This document shows, piece after piece, positions 1-7,897 of a stretch of DNA of 64,000 nt. Position 1 is the first letter of the stretch. Each line of letters opens with the position of its first letter. A model generated the notes under the pieces. The model ran no database searches, was not told where the DNA came from, and saw only the letters and a program-made list of their open reading frames with translations. The stretch covers positions 383,117 to 447,116 of the forward strand of contig PLXY01000011.1 in the NCBI GenBank assembly GCA_003153295.1, given 5' to 3'. This stretch comes from Parachlamydiales bacterium (GTDB lineage: Bacteria > Chlamydiota > Chlamydiia > Chlamydiales > Rhabdochlamydiaceae). A program made the position numbers and the translations under genes.

Positions 1-363
1 CTCAAAGAACTGCGCGAAAGATATGCTCACATTTCTCTCGATGATAAGGGAAATTTGATGAACCAAACTTATGCGTTTGCGAATCAATTCAAAGCCATGT
101 TAGAACTGGCCTTAGCGATGACAAAGAGTGCTTTGATACGAAATGAATCCCGCGGCGCCCATTTTAAACCCGAATATCCTAAACGGGATGATGCGAATTG
201 GCTCAAGACAACCATTGCCACCTATCGCAAAAATGAACCAGAAATCACTTTCAAAAAAGTGGATACCTCGTATTTAGAACCGTTTGAACGTGATTATGTT
301 CATGCGAAAAAAGTTAAGCCGACCCTCAAAAATATCCCTTCTAACATACAGCTGCCTATATGA
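1..363 (+). CDS. sdhA: Succinate dehydrogenase flavoprotein subunit, C-terminal part
   Basis: Reading frame 1 is open from the first base, so the gene begins outside the window; about 120 C-terminal residues are visible. They contain the typical end of SdhA/FrdA: a helical segment, then an ESRGAHF motif (Arg and His of the C-terminal domain) followed by a YPKRDD..W and T..Y lysine-rich tail. SdhA carries covalent FAD and oxidises succinate to fumarate at the inner face of the membrane. The stop TGA overlaps the ATG of sdhB (ATGA), showing translational coupling in an sdh operon; a cytochrome b subunit (sdhC) would be expected upstream. Identification is firm because of the motif plus the sdhB neighbour. 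Confidence 0.93.
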   Translation, partial: LKELRERYAHISLDDKGNLMNQTYAFANQFKAMLELALAMTKSALIRNESRGAHFKPEYPKRDDANWLKTTIATYRKNEPEITFKKVDTSYLEPFERDYVHAKKVKPTLKNIPSNIQLPI

Positions 364-1136
364 ATGAAAAGTTCATCTTAAAAATCTATCGCGGAGTTCC
401 CGGCAAACAATATTGGGAAGAATTCGAACTCATTGTCAAGCCGTTTTACAATCTCATTTCTGCCTTGATGGACATCCAAAAATCCCCCGTGAACCGTAAA
501 GGTGAAAAAGTTGAGCCGATCGCTTGGGAACAAGGATGTCTCGAAGAGGTCTGCGGTTCTTGTTCCATGTTGATCAACGGCAAACCGCGCCAAGCTTGCA
601 CGGCACTGATTCAGAATTTGATCGATGAATATAAAAGCCGCACTGTCACTGTTGCGCCGATGACAAAATTCCCTCTCATCCGCGATCTCGTGATCAATCG
701 AGATGCGATGTTCGAGCACCTCAAAAGGATTCGGGGCTGGGTCGAAGTCGATGGCTCTTTTGAGCGGGGATTCGGACCGAAGCAAGATCCGAAGATTCAA
801 GAAGCGCGCTATGTCCTTTCAACCTGTATGACCTGTGGCTGTTGTGTCGAAGCTTGTCCTCAAGTCAACAAAAACTCGAAATTTATTGGCCCTGCGGCCA
901 TCTCGCAAGTCCGGCTTTTCAATACCCATCCCACCGGCAAGATGCAGGCGCCTGAACGGCTCCGCGTACTCATGGAAGAGGGTGGTATCAGCGATTGCGG
1001 TAATGCCCAAAATTGCGCCCGCGTCTGTCCAAAAAATATTCCTCTCACCGAATCAATTGCTGTCATGGGGCGCGAAGTCTCTAAGCAAGCCCTTCACGAT
1101 CTAATCAGTCTTCCTGATGCCTACTTAGATAACTAA
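360..1136 (+). CDS. sdhB: Succinate dehydrogenase iron-sulfur subunit
   Basis: A 258-residue protein, the usual SdhB length. Residues 60-80 hold the plant-type 2Fe-2S ligands (C60, C65, C68, C80). Residues 156-166 hold CxxCxxCxxxCP for the 4Fe-4S cluster, and C213, C219 and C223-P serve the remaining cluster. It passes electrons from the SdhA flavin towards the membrane quinone site. It starts inside the sdhA stop (ATGA), so the two are co-translated. No further sdh gene follows; downstream lies a 240-base region and then unrelated membrane proteins, so sdhB is last in its operon. Confidence 0.96.
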   Translation: MNEKFILKIYRGVPGKQYWEEFELIVKPFYNLISALMDIQKSPVNRKGEKVEPIAWEQGCLEEVCGSCSMLINGKPRQACTALIQNLIDEYKSRTVTVAPMTKFPLIRDLVINRDAMFEHLKRIRGWVEVDGSFERGFGPKQDPKIQEARYVLSTCMTCGCCVEACPQVNKNSKFIGPAAISQVRLFNTHPTGKMQAPERLRVLMEEGGISDCGNAQNCARVCPKNIPLTESIAVMGREVSKQALHDLISLPDAYLDN

Positions 1137-1145
1137 TTCCTCTTC

Positions 1146-1358
1146 CTAATTCTGTAATTTAACTGGACTTTGAAAATTTAAATTTAATGGCAGCCTACAA
1201 CTTGTCCTCTCAGAAAGTTGTGCCACAGCCTGTGGCATTAATTGATATGCAAAATAAAGATCCCATCCTAAAATATTACGTCTAGAAAATCCTTCAATTT
1301 GAGAGATACTCTTTTCATGTAACATTTGTAAAGCTGATGTCCTAGTTTGTCCTTGCTG
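1146..1358 (-). pseudogene. Possible gene remnant, 70 codons, no start
   Basis: The minus strand between sdhB and the next gene holds an open stretch of about 70 codons ending at a TAG at 1146-1148. It is bounded upstream by an in-frame TAG at 1359-1361, with no good start (first ATG is codon 12). The peptide looks protein-like (QMLHEKSISQIEGFSRRN, then LGWDLYFAYQLMPQA) rather than random, but I do not recognise the family. It could be the C-terminal relic of a decayed gene or chance. A small inverted repeat (CCACAG..CTGTGG) lies inside. Confidence 0.25.
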
Positions 1359-1377
1359 CTAATCAACTAAAGATTTT

Positions 1378-2232
1378 ATGCTCTATGGTAAAGATTTTAA
1401 TATGAATCTACGTATAGCTGAAAATTACCAACTTTTAAAACAGGAAGTCACCACACACTGGAAAACAGGTGCGGTGATGACAGGTGTTGCTCTTGTTGTT
1501 TATCGAGTCTATGGCAAAGCAGCAGCAGGCGGTGTTCTTTTAGCGACTGTCTCCAATTACCAAATCCTTGGACAGCAAATCCGAGTTATCTCTTGGATGA
1601 ATTTAAGAAAAACTCTCATCGCTGTTGTTATCTTTGGTAATAGTTATTACAACGTGATCAATCCCCAAATGATGAGTTATTTGGCGGTTGCTTTGATGCT
1701 CATCGATAATTTTCAGCTCTCGGGCATCAATGCCGATCTCTCCACTCAAAATAAATCCCTCGAAGAAAATAACCTAAAACTCAAAGAAGCTTACGACGCA
1801 CTAAAGAAACTCGAAAAAGAGTTGCAAACGTTATTAAGCTCCGGTGCTGATCTTGAAAAGGCTCAAAAAGCAAAAACCGAGAAAGTTGAAACTCTGCAAG
1901 ACCTCATTCCAGAACATATCCAAAATATGCCGGCGCGATTGCTAAATGTGAGTATTCTTTTGAAGCAACTGATGAACACAGAAGAGATGCAAGAACGGAT
2001 GAAATTCGAAGCAGAGTTGAGAAGTAAGATTAACTCTATGGTGCAAGCTTTTGAGGGAGTTCTTGAGGAACTTCAACCTTTAACAGAAAAAGTAAGCAAA
2101 TTAAGCGACAATCTAGATCAAACCGTCTCAAAACTCCATGAGAATGTCATCCTCACCGATAGACAAATCCAAGCCTTAGGTCATGTGTTAAAAAACCTGC
2201 CCCCAAATTTATTTCCCAAGAGGGTTTTATGA
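1378..2232 (+). CDS. Inc-like membrane/coiled-coil protein
   Basis: A 284-residue protein I do not recognise. Two hydrophobic stretches (about residues 31-63 and 78-112) form a bilobed membrane region, followed by a long charged heptad-rich region (about 118-180 and 190-275) likely to form coiled coil. This layout is common to chlamydial inclusion-membrane proteins, but many other membrane proteins share it. A second ATG at 1402 could be the true start; neither has a strong Shine-Dalgarno sequence. The stop overlaps the next ATG (ATGA), so it is the first gene of a three-gene unit. Its function is unknown; the membrane plus coiled-coil reading is confident, the Inc label is inference. Confidence 0.7.
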   Translation: MLYGKDFNMNLRIAENYQLLKQEVTTHWKTGAVMTGVALVVYRVYGKAAAGGVLLATVSNYQILGQQIRVISWMNLRKTLIAVVIFGNSYYNVINPQMMSYLAVALMLIDNFQLSGINADLSTQNKSLEENNLKLKEAYDALKKLEKELQTLLSSGADLEKAQKAKTEKVETLQDLIPEHIQNMPARLLNVSILLKQLMNTEEMQERMKFEAELRSKINSMVQAFEGVLEELQPLTEKVSKLSDNLDQTVSKLHENVILTDRQIQALGHVLKNLPPNLFPKRVL

Positions 2233-3092
2233 GTACAACTGGAATTTCGACATGCAGTCGTTATTGTTGGGGACCAGTTCATATCCATCCTCAATCAGAA
2301 ACTCTATCTCAAGATCTATGGAGGATGAGCCAATCATTGATGGGACTACCGGGCTTTTTGGAAGCCGTGGCCTCTCATTCTGCCCCGCCACAGCCTTTAA
2401 CGGAACGGATTGTAGATAATATTTTTTTAGGTTTTATGGGCTTAACTGCATTGGCTGCTGCTCCTGTCATCGTTGCAGGCGCTGGACTTGCCTATGCCGG
2501 AGAAAAGCTTCTTGATACCATTGATGCCCTCCCGGGAATGAGAGTAAAAATTGAAGCGTTTGGGCAAGCATTAATCGAGCAAAAACAAATCATTGAAGCG
2601 TTTGGACCTCTATTAGATTTAGCAGACAAAGTCGCTGTTATTAATAAAAAAACAGCAGAAAAAACAGCAGAAATAAAAGAAAGCACATGCGAATTAGGTG
2701 AATTAGAGACAAACTATCCTGCAAATGCAGATTTGTTAGAAAGGGTAGAAAAGATAATCACCCGTTTGGAATTCGATTTACCCAAAACAATCTCTAAACA
2801 AAATATTTCAGGTCTAAAAGAAAAAAATCTCGCCCTACGAATAGAGATATTAAAGCAAGTTACTGCAGAAGAAGCCCAAATGAAAGCTTTAGCCTTTCGT
2901 CTCGATGACCTGATGAAAAGAGTAGGTGAAAAAGCTGAAGCCTTGCAACAGATGGAATCTCGCATGACGGAACTCACCGAGGTTAAAGAAGGACAAATTG
3001 AGGGATTAGAAAAAGATGCCAAATTTTTAATAGCTCAAACACAGCAACAAACCACGAAGATGAGGATTCAAGATGGTATCGTGGTGGTCTAG
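2229..3092 (+). CDS. Inc-like membrane/coiled-coil protein
   Basis: A 287-residue protein, second in the three-gene unit, coupled to the gene before by ATGA. Residues about 63-95 are an Ala/Gly/Val-rich hydrophobic segment long enough for a membrane hairpin. The N-terminal 60 residues are polar with His/Pro/Ser. From about 140 to the end the protein is Lys/Glu/Gln-rich with leucine heptads, a predicted coiled coil. Its size and plan resemble the preceding protein, so the two may form a heteromeric membrane complex. No enzyme motif is visible. Confidence 0.7.
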   Translation: MSTTGISTCSRYCWGPVHIHPQSETLSQDLWRMSQSLMGLPGFLEAVASHSAPPQPLTERIVDNIFLGFMGLTALAAAPVIVAGAGLAYAGEKLLDTIDALPGMRVKIEAFGQALIEQKQIIEAFGPLLDLADKVAVINKKTAEKTAEIKESTCELGELETNYPANADLLERVEKIITRLEFDLPKTISKQNISGLKEKNLALRIEILKQVTAEEAQMKALAFRLDDLMKRVGEKAEALQQMESRMTELTEVKEGQIEGLEKDAKFLIAQTQQQTTKMRIQDGIVVV

Positions 3093-3564
3093 TTGGTTTT
3101 CAAAGGATGTCACTGCTCAGCAGATGGTTCAAGACAGAGATCACGGCCTTGCTCATAATACAGATAAAGTAGATGACATTACACGAGTAAAGGAAAATCT
3201 CCGCCAATGTTTTGATGCTGTTAAAAATGCCAATCCCACTTTGTTTACAGCATTTAAGGATCCACCAGATAAAATAGTCAGCGAAAAAGAGATGGCCGAA
3301 CAACTTCGGATCGTGATGATGGCCACCATGACCAATCTTAATGGATTGGATCAAGATCTTCAAAAGGCGCGCGAAAAGAGAGAACTTCTTGAGCATCTGA
3401 TAGCAATTTGGGAAAGAATAGATCAAAATTTCGACAATGCTCTAAAAAATGGCGAGCAAGCGATAGCCTTGGATGAAAGAAACGTAGAAAATCTTACTGA
3501 ACTTCGAGTTTTGATGCAGAGAGCGGGTCAAACACCGACGTGCCGTAACGGTTCAATGGTTTAA
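3073..3564 (+). CDS. Hypothetical helical protein, third gene of the unit
   Basis: A 163-residue protein starting inside the preceding gene (20-base overlap), with GAGG upstream of its ATG acting as ribosome-binding site. The N-terminus is short and aromatic (WWSSWF), the rest strongly helical and charged with likely coiled coil over residues 35-150. No membrane span and no known domain. The last 71 bases overlap the 3' end of lplA on the other strand, so the C-terminal 23 residues are encoded on DNA that also encodes the end of a conserved enzyme. It probably works with the two membrane proteins upstream, on position only. Confidence 0.6.
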   Translation: MVSWWSSWFSKDVTAQQMVQDRDHGLAHNTDKVDDITRVKENLRQCFDAVKNANPTLFTAFKDPPDKIVSEKEMAEQLRIVMMATMTNLNGLDQDLQKAREKRELLEHLIAIWERIDQNFDNALKNGEQAIALDERNVENLTELRVLMQRAGQTPTCRNGSMV

Positions 3565-4207
3565 TAGAAAGTTCTTTCAAATTCATTTCTTTTGCCCCCA
3601 GCTGATTCTCCAGGCTCTTTTTCAGGCCGCTCAGCCAGTCGTCTCGATTCGCGAGATGATGAGATAAACGGCAAACAAACTCTTCATGCGGGCGCTCTCC
3701 CCGATAAGCGGGTGTTTTTGTCGGATGCTTTAGAAGCCCCATCCGTGCAGGCTCATAGTCCCATAAAAACGACGTATGAACGAGCCATCGGTCTTTTTTA
3801 ATATAAAGGGCGTTGCCACCGCATTTTTTTTCTCCGATGACAAAATCGTTTTCTCGTAACTGAAGTCCTTCTGTTGCAGGAGCAAGGACGGATTCTGCCC
3901 AGCGTAAAATCGGTTCTGGATAAGCTGGAAAATCGTGCTCTGCTTTATTACAAATAAAGGTCACAAACACGGTATTTTCATCGACAATCACCGTGCCCCC
4001 TCCGCTAAAACGTCTTAAGATAGGGATAGACTTAGGCAGCTGATCTAAATGGACTAAAGATTCGGCTTTACCTGAGATGCCCATGACAATGGCAGGAGAA
4101 GATCCCGTATTAATCAGGCAGAAATTCCGATCATCTTCTCGCAGCAGCTGTTCTTCTAAAAGGAGCTGATCATAAATGGAAGTGTTTTGGAGATGGAGAA
4201 TATTCAT
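3494..4207 (-). CDS. lplA: Lipoate-protein ligase A family protein
   Basis: A 237-residue member of the LplA/LipB/BPL family. Seen: the substrate-binding motif RRFSGGGTVIV near residues 64-74 and the lysine-bearing IGEKKCGGNALYI segment near 124-136, followed by VHTSFLWD. The enzyme activates lipoate with ATP and attaches it to E2 subunits of 2-oxoacid dehydrogenases in the cytosol; obligate intracellular bacteria usually scavenge lipoate. The start overlaps the stop of the REC-GGDEF gene by 4 bases. In C. trachomatis, from memory, lplA directly follows gidA; here three genes lie between them. The 3' end overlaps the convergent gene ending at 3564. Confidence 0.88.
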   Translation of the reverse strand: MNILHLQNTSIYDQLLLEEQLLREDDRNFCLINTGSSPAIVMGISGKAESLVHLDQLPKSIPILRRFSGGGTVIVDENTVFVTFICNKAEHDFPAYPEPILRWAESVLAPATEGLQLRENDFVIGEKKCGGNALYIKKDRWLVHTSFLWDYEPARMGLLKHPTKTPAYRGERPHEEFVCRLSHHLANRDDWLSGLKKSLENQLGAKEMNLKELSIKPLNRYGTSVFDPLSASKLEVQ

Positions 4208-5067
4208 TTAGAAACGATCTTGTTTCCTGTTTTTTTAGCTTCTGCAGTCGCCCTGGTTACACCCGCAAGAAGCTTTTCAAAATCGTTAGAAGACGATGGA
4301 TCGATACTGATGAGACCGATCGACACTGATAAAGGAATGCTAAATGAAGTGCGCAGCACTTCTATTCGGATTGTTTCTGCGATAATCTCCGCAGCGCGGT
4401 TGGAAGTGCGGGGCAGCATCAGAATAAATTTACCCGGGCCTTGGGGGATTAAGAGATCATTTTTCCGTAGGTTTTCTTGGAGGATGGTTTGGAGATGTGC
4501 AGTTGCATTTTTTGAAGTTGGAAATTTTTTAAACTCGTCTAGCTCTATCATGAGCAAACTGATGATCGTGGAGGTCTTGCGCGCTTTGGTAATTTCTTTA
4601 ATCGCTTGATCGCTTAAGAATGCATGTTTAGAAAGCGGTGCTGAAGATCTCATCCTAGGGGTACTGCGCTGAGCAATCTGCGTGATTTTCTTGGGCCGTT
4701 CTTGATTCTTAAAGGCGACAGTGATCCGTTGCTCTATTTCGTCTTTGTCCAATGGTTCATTGAGAAAATCTGTAATTCCTGAACGAAGAGCCTCTTGAGC
4801 AAAACTTTTTTTGATATTTGTCGTTATGAGTAAAATAGGTGTTTCTAAAAAAACAGCCGCCCGTATTTTTTCACCCGTCTCAAAGCTATGTCCTTCTTGT
4901 ACTTTTGAATCTAGGATGACCAAATCCACTCGGGTATTTTTTAGCAGTTCTAGGGCCGTTTTAACATCCGATCTTTCGATCAGATGAAAAGTGTTCTTCA
5001 ACGCTCTCTTCAAAAGCGATAGTTTGGTTACATCTTCACAGACCACTAAAGCAACGGGCAAGTTCAT
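4204..5067 (-). CDS. Response-regulator-like protein with degenerate GGDEF domain
   Basis: A 287-residue protein. Residues 1-120 are a receiver domain: acidic pair E11-D12, candidate phosphoacceptor D53 in VILD, T82/T83, but the usual Lys of the KP motif is replaced (E104-P105). Residues about 165-287 follow the GGDEF cyclase fold: an IELDEFKKF helix (normally D-x-D-x-F-K) and a late SIGLISI strand. The signature loop reads GPGKF at 210-214 instead of GGDEF, so the metal and GTP residues are lost. I read it as a non-catalytic signalling or scaffold protein. It is ATGA-coupled both to the upstream coiled-coil gene and to lplA. Confidence 0.8.
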   Translation of the reverse strand: MNLPVALVVCEDVTKLSLLKRALKNTFHLIERSDVKTALELLKNTRVDLVILDSKVQEGHSFETGEKIRAAVFLETPILLITTNIKKSFAQEALRSGITDFLNEPLDKDEIEQRITVAFKNQERPKKITQIAQRSTPRMRSSAPLSKHAFLSDQAIKEITKARKTSTIISLLMIELDEFKKFPTSKNATAHLQTILQENLRKNDLLIPQGPGKFILMLPRTSNRAAEIIAETIRIEVLRTSFSIPLSVSIGLISIDPSSSNDFEKLLAGVTRATAEAKKTGNKIVSK

Positions 5068-5495
5068 GATAGACTCTTTACAGCAAGAGAGTTAAAATTT
5101 TTATAACCTATATACGCAGTTATGCTCACCATGATGACAGCGAAAATAACAACACAAGTCTCGGTAACTATATCAGCTTTTACCGTTAATTTTTTTAAAG
5201 ATTCGTTCAAGTTATGTGCACCCTCTTCTACTTCAGAAAGACTCTTTTCAAATGATTTTTCTGCTTCATGAGCCATTAAACGCTTTTCCTCAACATCACC
5301 CATTTCCTGCCCGTTTAATTCTCCCTCTTGAGCAATTCTACGAGTGAATGCAATGTTTCCTAATTGTTGTTCACGGAGTTGATCTATTTCTTCTATCAAA
5401 ACCTTAAGATCCTCCGCATTGACGGTATAAGTACCGTTTTGAGAGGGATTACCTAAGAGCACTCGTATTCTTTCTAGTGCTGGTATCACTGACAT
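5064..5495 (-). CDS. Coiled-coil protein with C-terminal membrane anchor (paralogue 2)
   Basis: A 143-residue protein. An N-terminal helical segment with D-L-K-V-L-I-E-E-I-D-Q-L-R-E-Q-Q-L spacing is followed by a long Glu/Lys-rich coiled coil (about 45-105) and one hydrophobic span near residues 112-132, leaving a short tail, a tail-anchor-like arrangement. It shares plan and spaced residues with the gene just upstream at 5526-5939, so the two are tandem paralogues. It sits in the mnmG operon and its stop overlaps the REC-GGDEF start (ATGA). Function unknown. Confidence 0.7.
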   Translation of the reverse strand: MSVIPALERIRVLLGNPSQNGTYTVNAEDLKVLIEEIDQLREQQLGNIAFTRRIAQEGELNGQEMGDVEEKRLMAHEAEKSFEKSLSEVEEGAHNLNESLKKLTVKADIVTETCVVIFAVIMVSITAYIGYKNFNSLAVKSLS

Positions 5496-5525
5496 AAAAT
5501 CTCACCTTCTAAAAGATTTTTCAAA

Positions 5526-5939
5526 TCAAGAGACTCTCTTCGCCAAAGGAAGGGCGATAAAATTGTATTTTTCATTGAGGTGGTACAGGCTTGCTATTCC
5601 TACTAGGGCTAACATGACTAAAAGGTATAGATCGGCAACTCTGTCATGCGTTGCTTTCAACTTTTTGGCTAGTTCATCTATACGATCAACATCTTTTTCT
5701 AATCGAGAAATCGTTACGTCTTCATCTTCATGTCTTAATATTTGCCGCGTTTGCATGTCCTGTACATCTTTTGCCATATAGACCTGTTCCGTTACAGTTT
5801 TCAACTGAGCTTCACGTTGATGATCTATCAGCTTTACGAGGTTGAGCAATTCTTCCAGATCTTTACGAGTGACCACCACGGTCATACTATGAGGGTTATT
5901 TAAAAGTTGGCTTTGTAATCTTTGCAAGGCAGTCGTCAT
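5526..5939 (-). CDS. Coiled-coil protein with C-terminal membrane anchor (paralogue 1)
   Basis: A 137-residue protein following mnmG by 12 bases. Residues 1-40 contain the shared pattern L..L..QLL.NP....TVVVTRKDLEEL...IDHQREAQL; a coiled coil spans about 45-100 and a hydrophobic span about 103-123 lies near the C-terminus. The match to the 143-residue neighbour in both N-terminal motif and anchor position argues for duplication. No enzyme or known Inc family is recognised. It may be a membrane-tethered partner of the REC-GGDEF protein encoded downstream, by position only. Confidence 0.7.
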   Translation of the reverse strand: MTTALQRLQSQLLNNPHSMTVVVTRKDLEELLNLVKLIDHQREAQLKTVTEQVYMAKDVQDMQTRQILRHEDEDVTISRLEKDVDRIDELAKKLKATHDRVADLYLLVMLALVGIASLYHLNEKYNFIALPLAKRVS

Positions 5940-5951
5940 ATACCCTCAAAA

Positions 5952-7817
5952 TTAACAGGAAGAGCAACCAGGTTCGTGATCATCAGTATAAAGATTTTTA
6001 TTGCGGAGCGCAACCATCAGCACTTGGACATCGGCAGGTGTGATGCCGCTGAGTCTAGAGGCTTGTCCGACATTGCGCGGCTTGATTTTATTCAGCTTTT
6101 CTCGAGCTTCGCGGCTGAGGCCCGCAATCTGTAAAAAGTCGAGCTTAGGGGGGATTTCCATTTTTTCTACACCCTCGAGTTTGGCAACTTCTTGATATTG
6201 CCGCTCAATATAACCGGCATATTTGATGTGGAGCTCGATTTGAAAATTGATCTCTTTGCCATGATCTTGGATGATAGCGGGAAATTCTGTGAGCAATTGA
6301 TTATAAGTGGTTGCAGGGCGAGAAAGCAGCTGAGCAAAAGAGAGGCTTTTACCGTCTAAGGAAATATATTTTTTTGTGAGGAATTGAATCTGCTCAGTTA
6401 TCGTTTTTTCTTTCACTTCCAGTTTTGCAAATCGGGCTGCGTCGACAAGTCCCAGCTCGTATCCATAGCGGCGGAGACGCAAATCTGCGTTGTCTTGACG
6501 CAGCAGCAATCGATGTTCAGCGCGGCTTGTAAACATCCGGTAAGGCTCATCGAGCTCTTTGGTGATGAGCTCATCGATCATCACGCCGATATAAGCATCG
6601 GACCGTTTTAGGAAAAAGGGAGGCTTGCCTTGGACTTTGAGTGCCGCATTAATCCCTGCGATCAACCCTTGGCCTGCGGCTTCTTCATAACCTGTCGTGC
6701 CGTTGATCTGACCGGAGATGAAAAGCCCTTCGATTTTTTTTGTTTCCAATGTCGGAAAAAGCTGTCCGCTTGTGATGTAGTCGTATTCGATGGCATAGGC
6801 AGGACGCATGATCTCTGCATTTTGAAGGCCAGGAATTGTGCAGATCATTTTCATTTGTACGTCAAACGGCAACGAGGTTGAGATCCCGTTGATATAGAGT
6901 TCATCAGTCTGAAGACCTTCCGGTTCGATGAAAATCTGATGTCTTTCTTTGTCGGCAAAGCGGACAAATTTATCTTCGATGGAAGGACAATAGCGCGGGC
7001 CTCTGCTTTGGATTTGTCCAGAGTACATGGGAGAGAGATGGAGATGTTCTAAAACAACTTTTTTAGTTTCATCGGATGTGTAAGTGATATAGCAAGGGAC
7101 TTGAGGAAGGCCTGGACCTTCAGGTTCATCGTAGGAAAAGCGGATCCCTGATTCACCCCATTGCGGTTCCATCTGAGTAATATCGACGCTGCGGCGGTTG
7201 ACACGAGGAGGTGTCCCAGTCTTTAGCCGTCCCAATATAAAGCCGAGCTGTTCTAAGCTAGAAGAGAGTCCGAGCGAAGGTTTATCTCCTGCCCGTCCGC
7301 CTGCGAAAGTCGTCGAGCCGATATGAATCATCCCTCTCATGAAAGTCCCCGACGATAGGATGACGGTCTTGGCCGTGTAGGCGATCCCTTCTTGAGTCTC
7401 AACGCCGATGACTTTTTGATCTCGAACAATGAGATTTTCAGTCGTTCCTTGTTTGATGAAAAGATTAGAGGTTTCTTCCAGCTTTTTTTTCATGACCGTC
7501 TGATAGGCGAGCTTGTCGCTTTGGCAGCGTGGAGACCAGACAGCCGGTCCTTTAGAGCTATTGAGCATGCGGTATTGGATTGCAGTCGCATCGGCAATTT
7601 TGCCCATGATACCGCCCATCGCATCGATTTCACGAACGATGTGCCCTTTCGCAGTCCCGCCGACAGCAGGATTGCAGCTCATCTTGCCAATCGTATCCAA
7701 TGACATGGTCAGAAGCAGGGTTCTAGCTCCCATGCGGGCAGCGGCATGCGCCGCTTCACAGCCTGCATGGCCGGCACCGACAACAATGACATCAAATTCT
7801 TCTGGAAACGTCCACAT
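5952..7817 (-). CDS. mnmG: tRNA uridine-5-carboxymethylaminomethyl synthesis enzyme MnmG (GidA)
   Basis: A 621-residue protein of normal MnmG length. The N-terminal FAD Rossmann motif VVGAGHAGCEAA is at about 12-23, then MSLDTIGKMSCNPAVGG containing the conserved CNPAxGG loop. The second MnmG signature G-T-T-G-Y-E-E-A-A-G-Q-G lies near 370-380. With MnmE it installs the cmnm5 group on wobble U34 of several tRNAs. It is the first gene of a minus-strand operon running to lplA. It is divergent from the gene at 7898, with an 80-base promoter region between. Confidence 0.97.
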   Translation of the reverse strand: MWTFPEEFDVIVVGAGHAGCEAAHAAARMGARTLLLTMSLDTIGKMSCNPAVGGTAKGHIVREIDAMGGIMGKIADATAIQYRMLNSSKGPAVWSPRCQSDKLAYQTVMKKKLEETSNLFIKQGTTENLIVRDQKVIGVETQEGIAYTAKTVILSSGTFMRGMIHIGSTTFAGGRAGDKPSLGLSSSLEQLGFILGRLKTGTPPRVNRRSVDITQMEPQWGESGIRFSYDEPEGPGLPQVPCYITYTSDETKKVVLEHLHLSPMYSGQIQSRGPRYCPSIEDKFVRFADKERHQIFIEPEGLQTDELYINGISTSLPFDVQMKMICTIPGLQNAEIMRPAYAIEYDYITSGQLFPTLETKKIEGLFISGQINGTTGYEEAAGQGLIAGINAALKVQGKPPFFLKRSDAYIGVMIDELITKELDEPYRMFTSRAEHRLLLRQDNADLRLRRYGYELGLVDAARFAKLEVKEKTITEQIQFLTKKYISLDGKSLSFAQLLSRPATTYNQLLTEFPAIIQDHGKEINFQIELHIKYAGYIERQYQEVAKLEGVEKMEIPPKLDFLQIAGLSREAREKLNKIKPRNVGQASRLSGITPADVQVLMVALRNKNLYTDDHEPGCSSC

Positions 7818-7897
7818 ACTGGGGCAAAATTATATGTGATTTGTTTGAATAAAGCCATTCGAGATATAGTCGTAGCTTTTAAAAAGGGTAATAAACG

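Noticed and set aside
378..800. 140-codon minus-strand ORF in sdhB
   Set aside because: Antisense to iron-sulfur motifs of sdhB.
4204..5067. Active diguanylate cyclase
   Set aside because: The signature loop is GPGKF instead of GGDEF, so metal and GTP contacts are missing.
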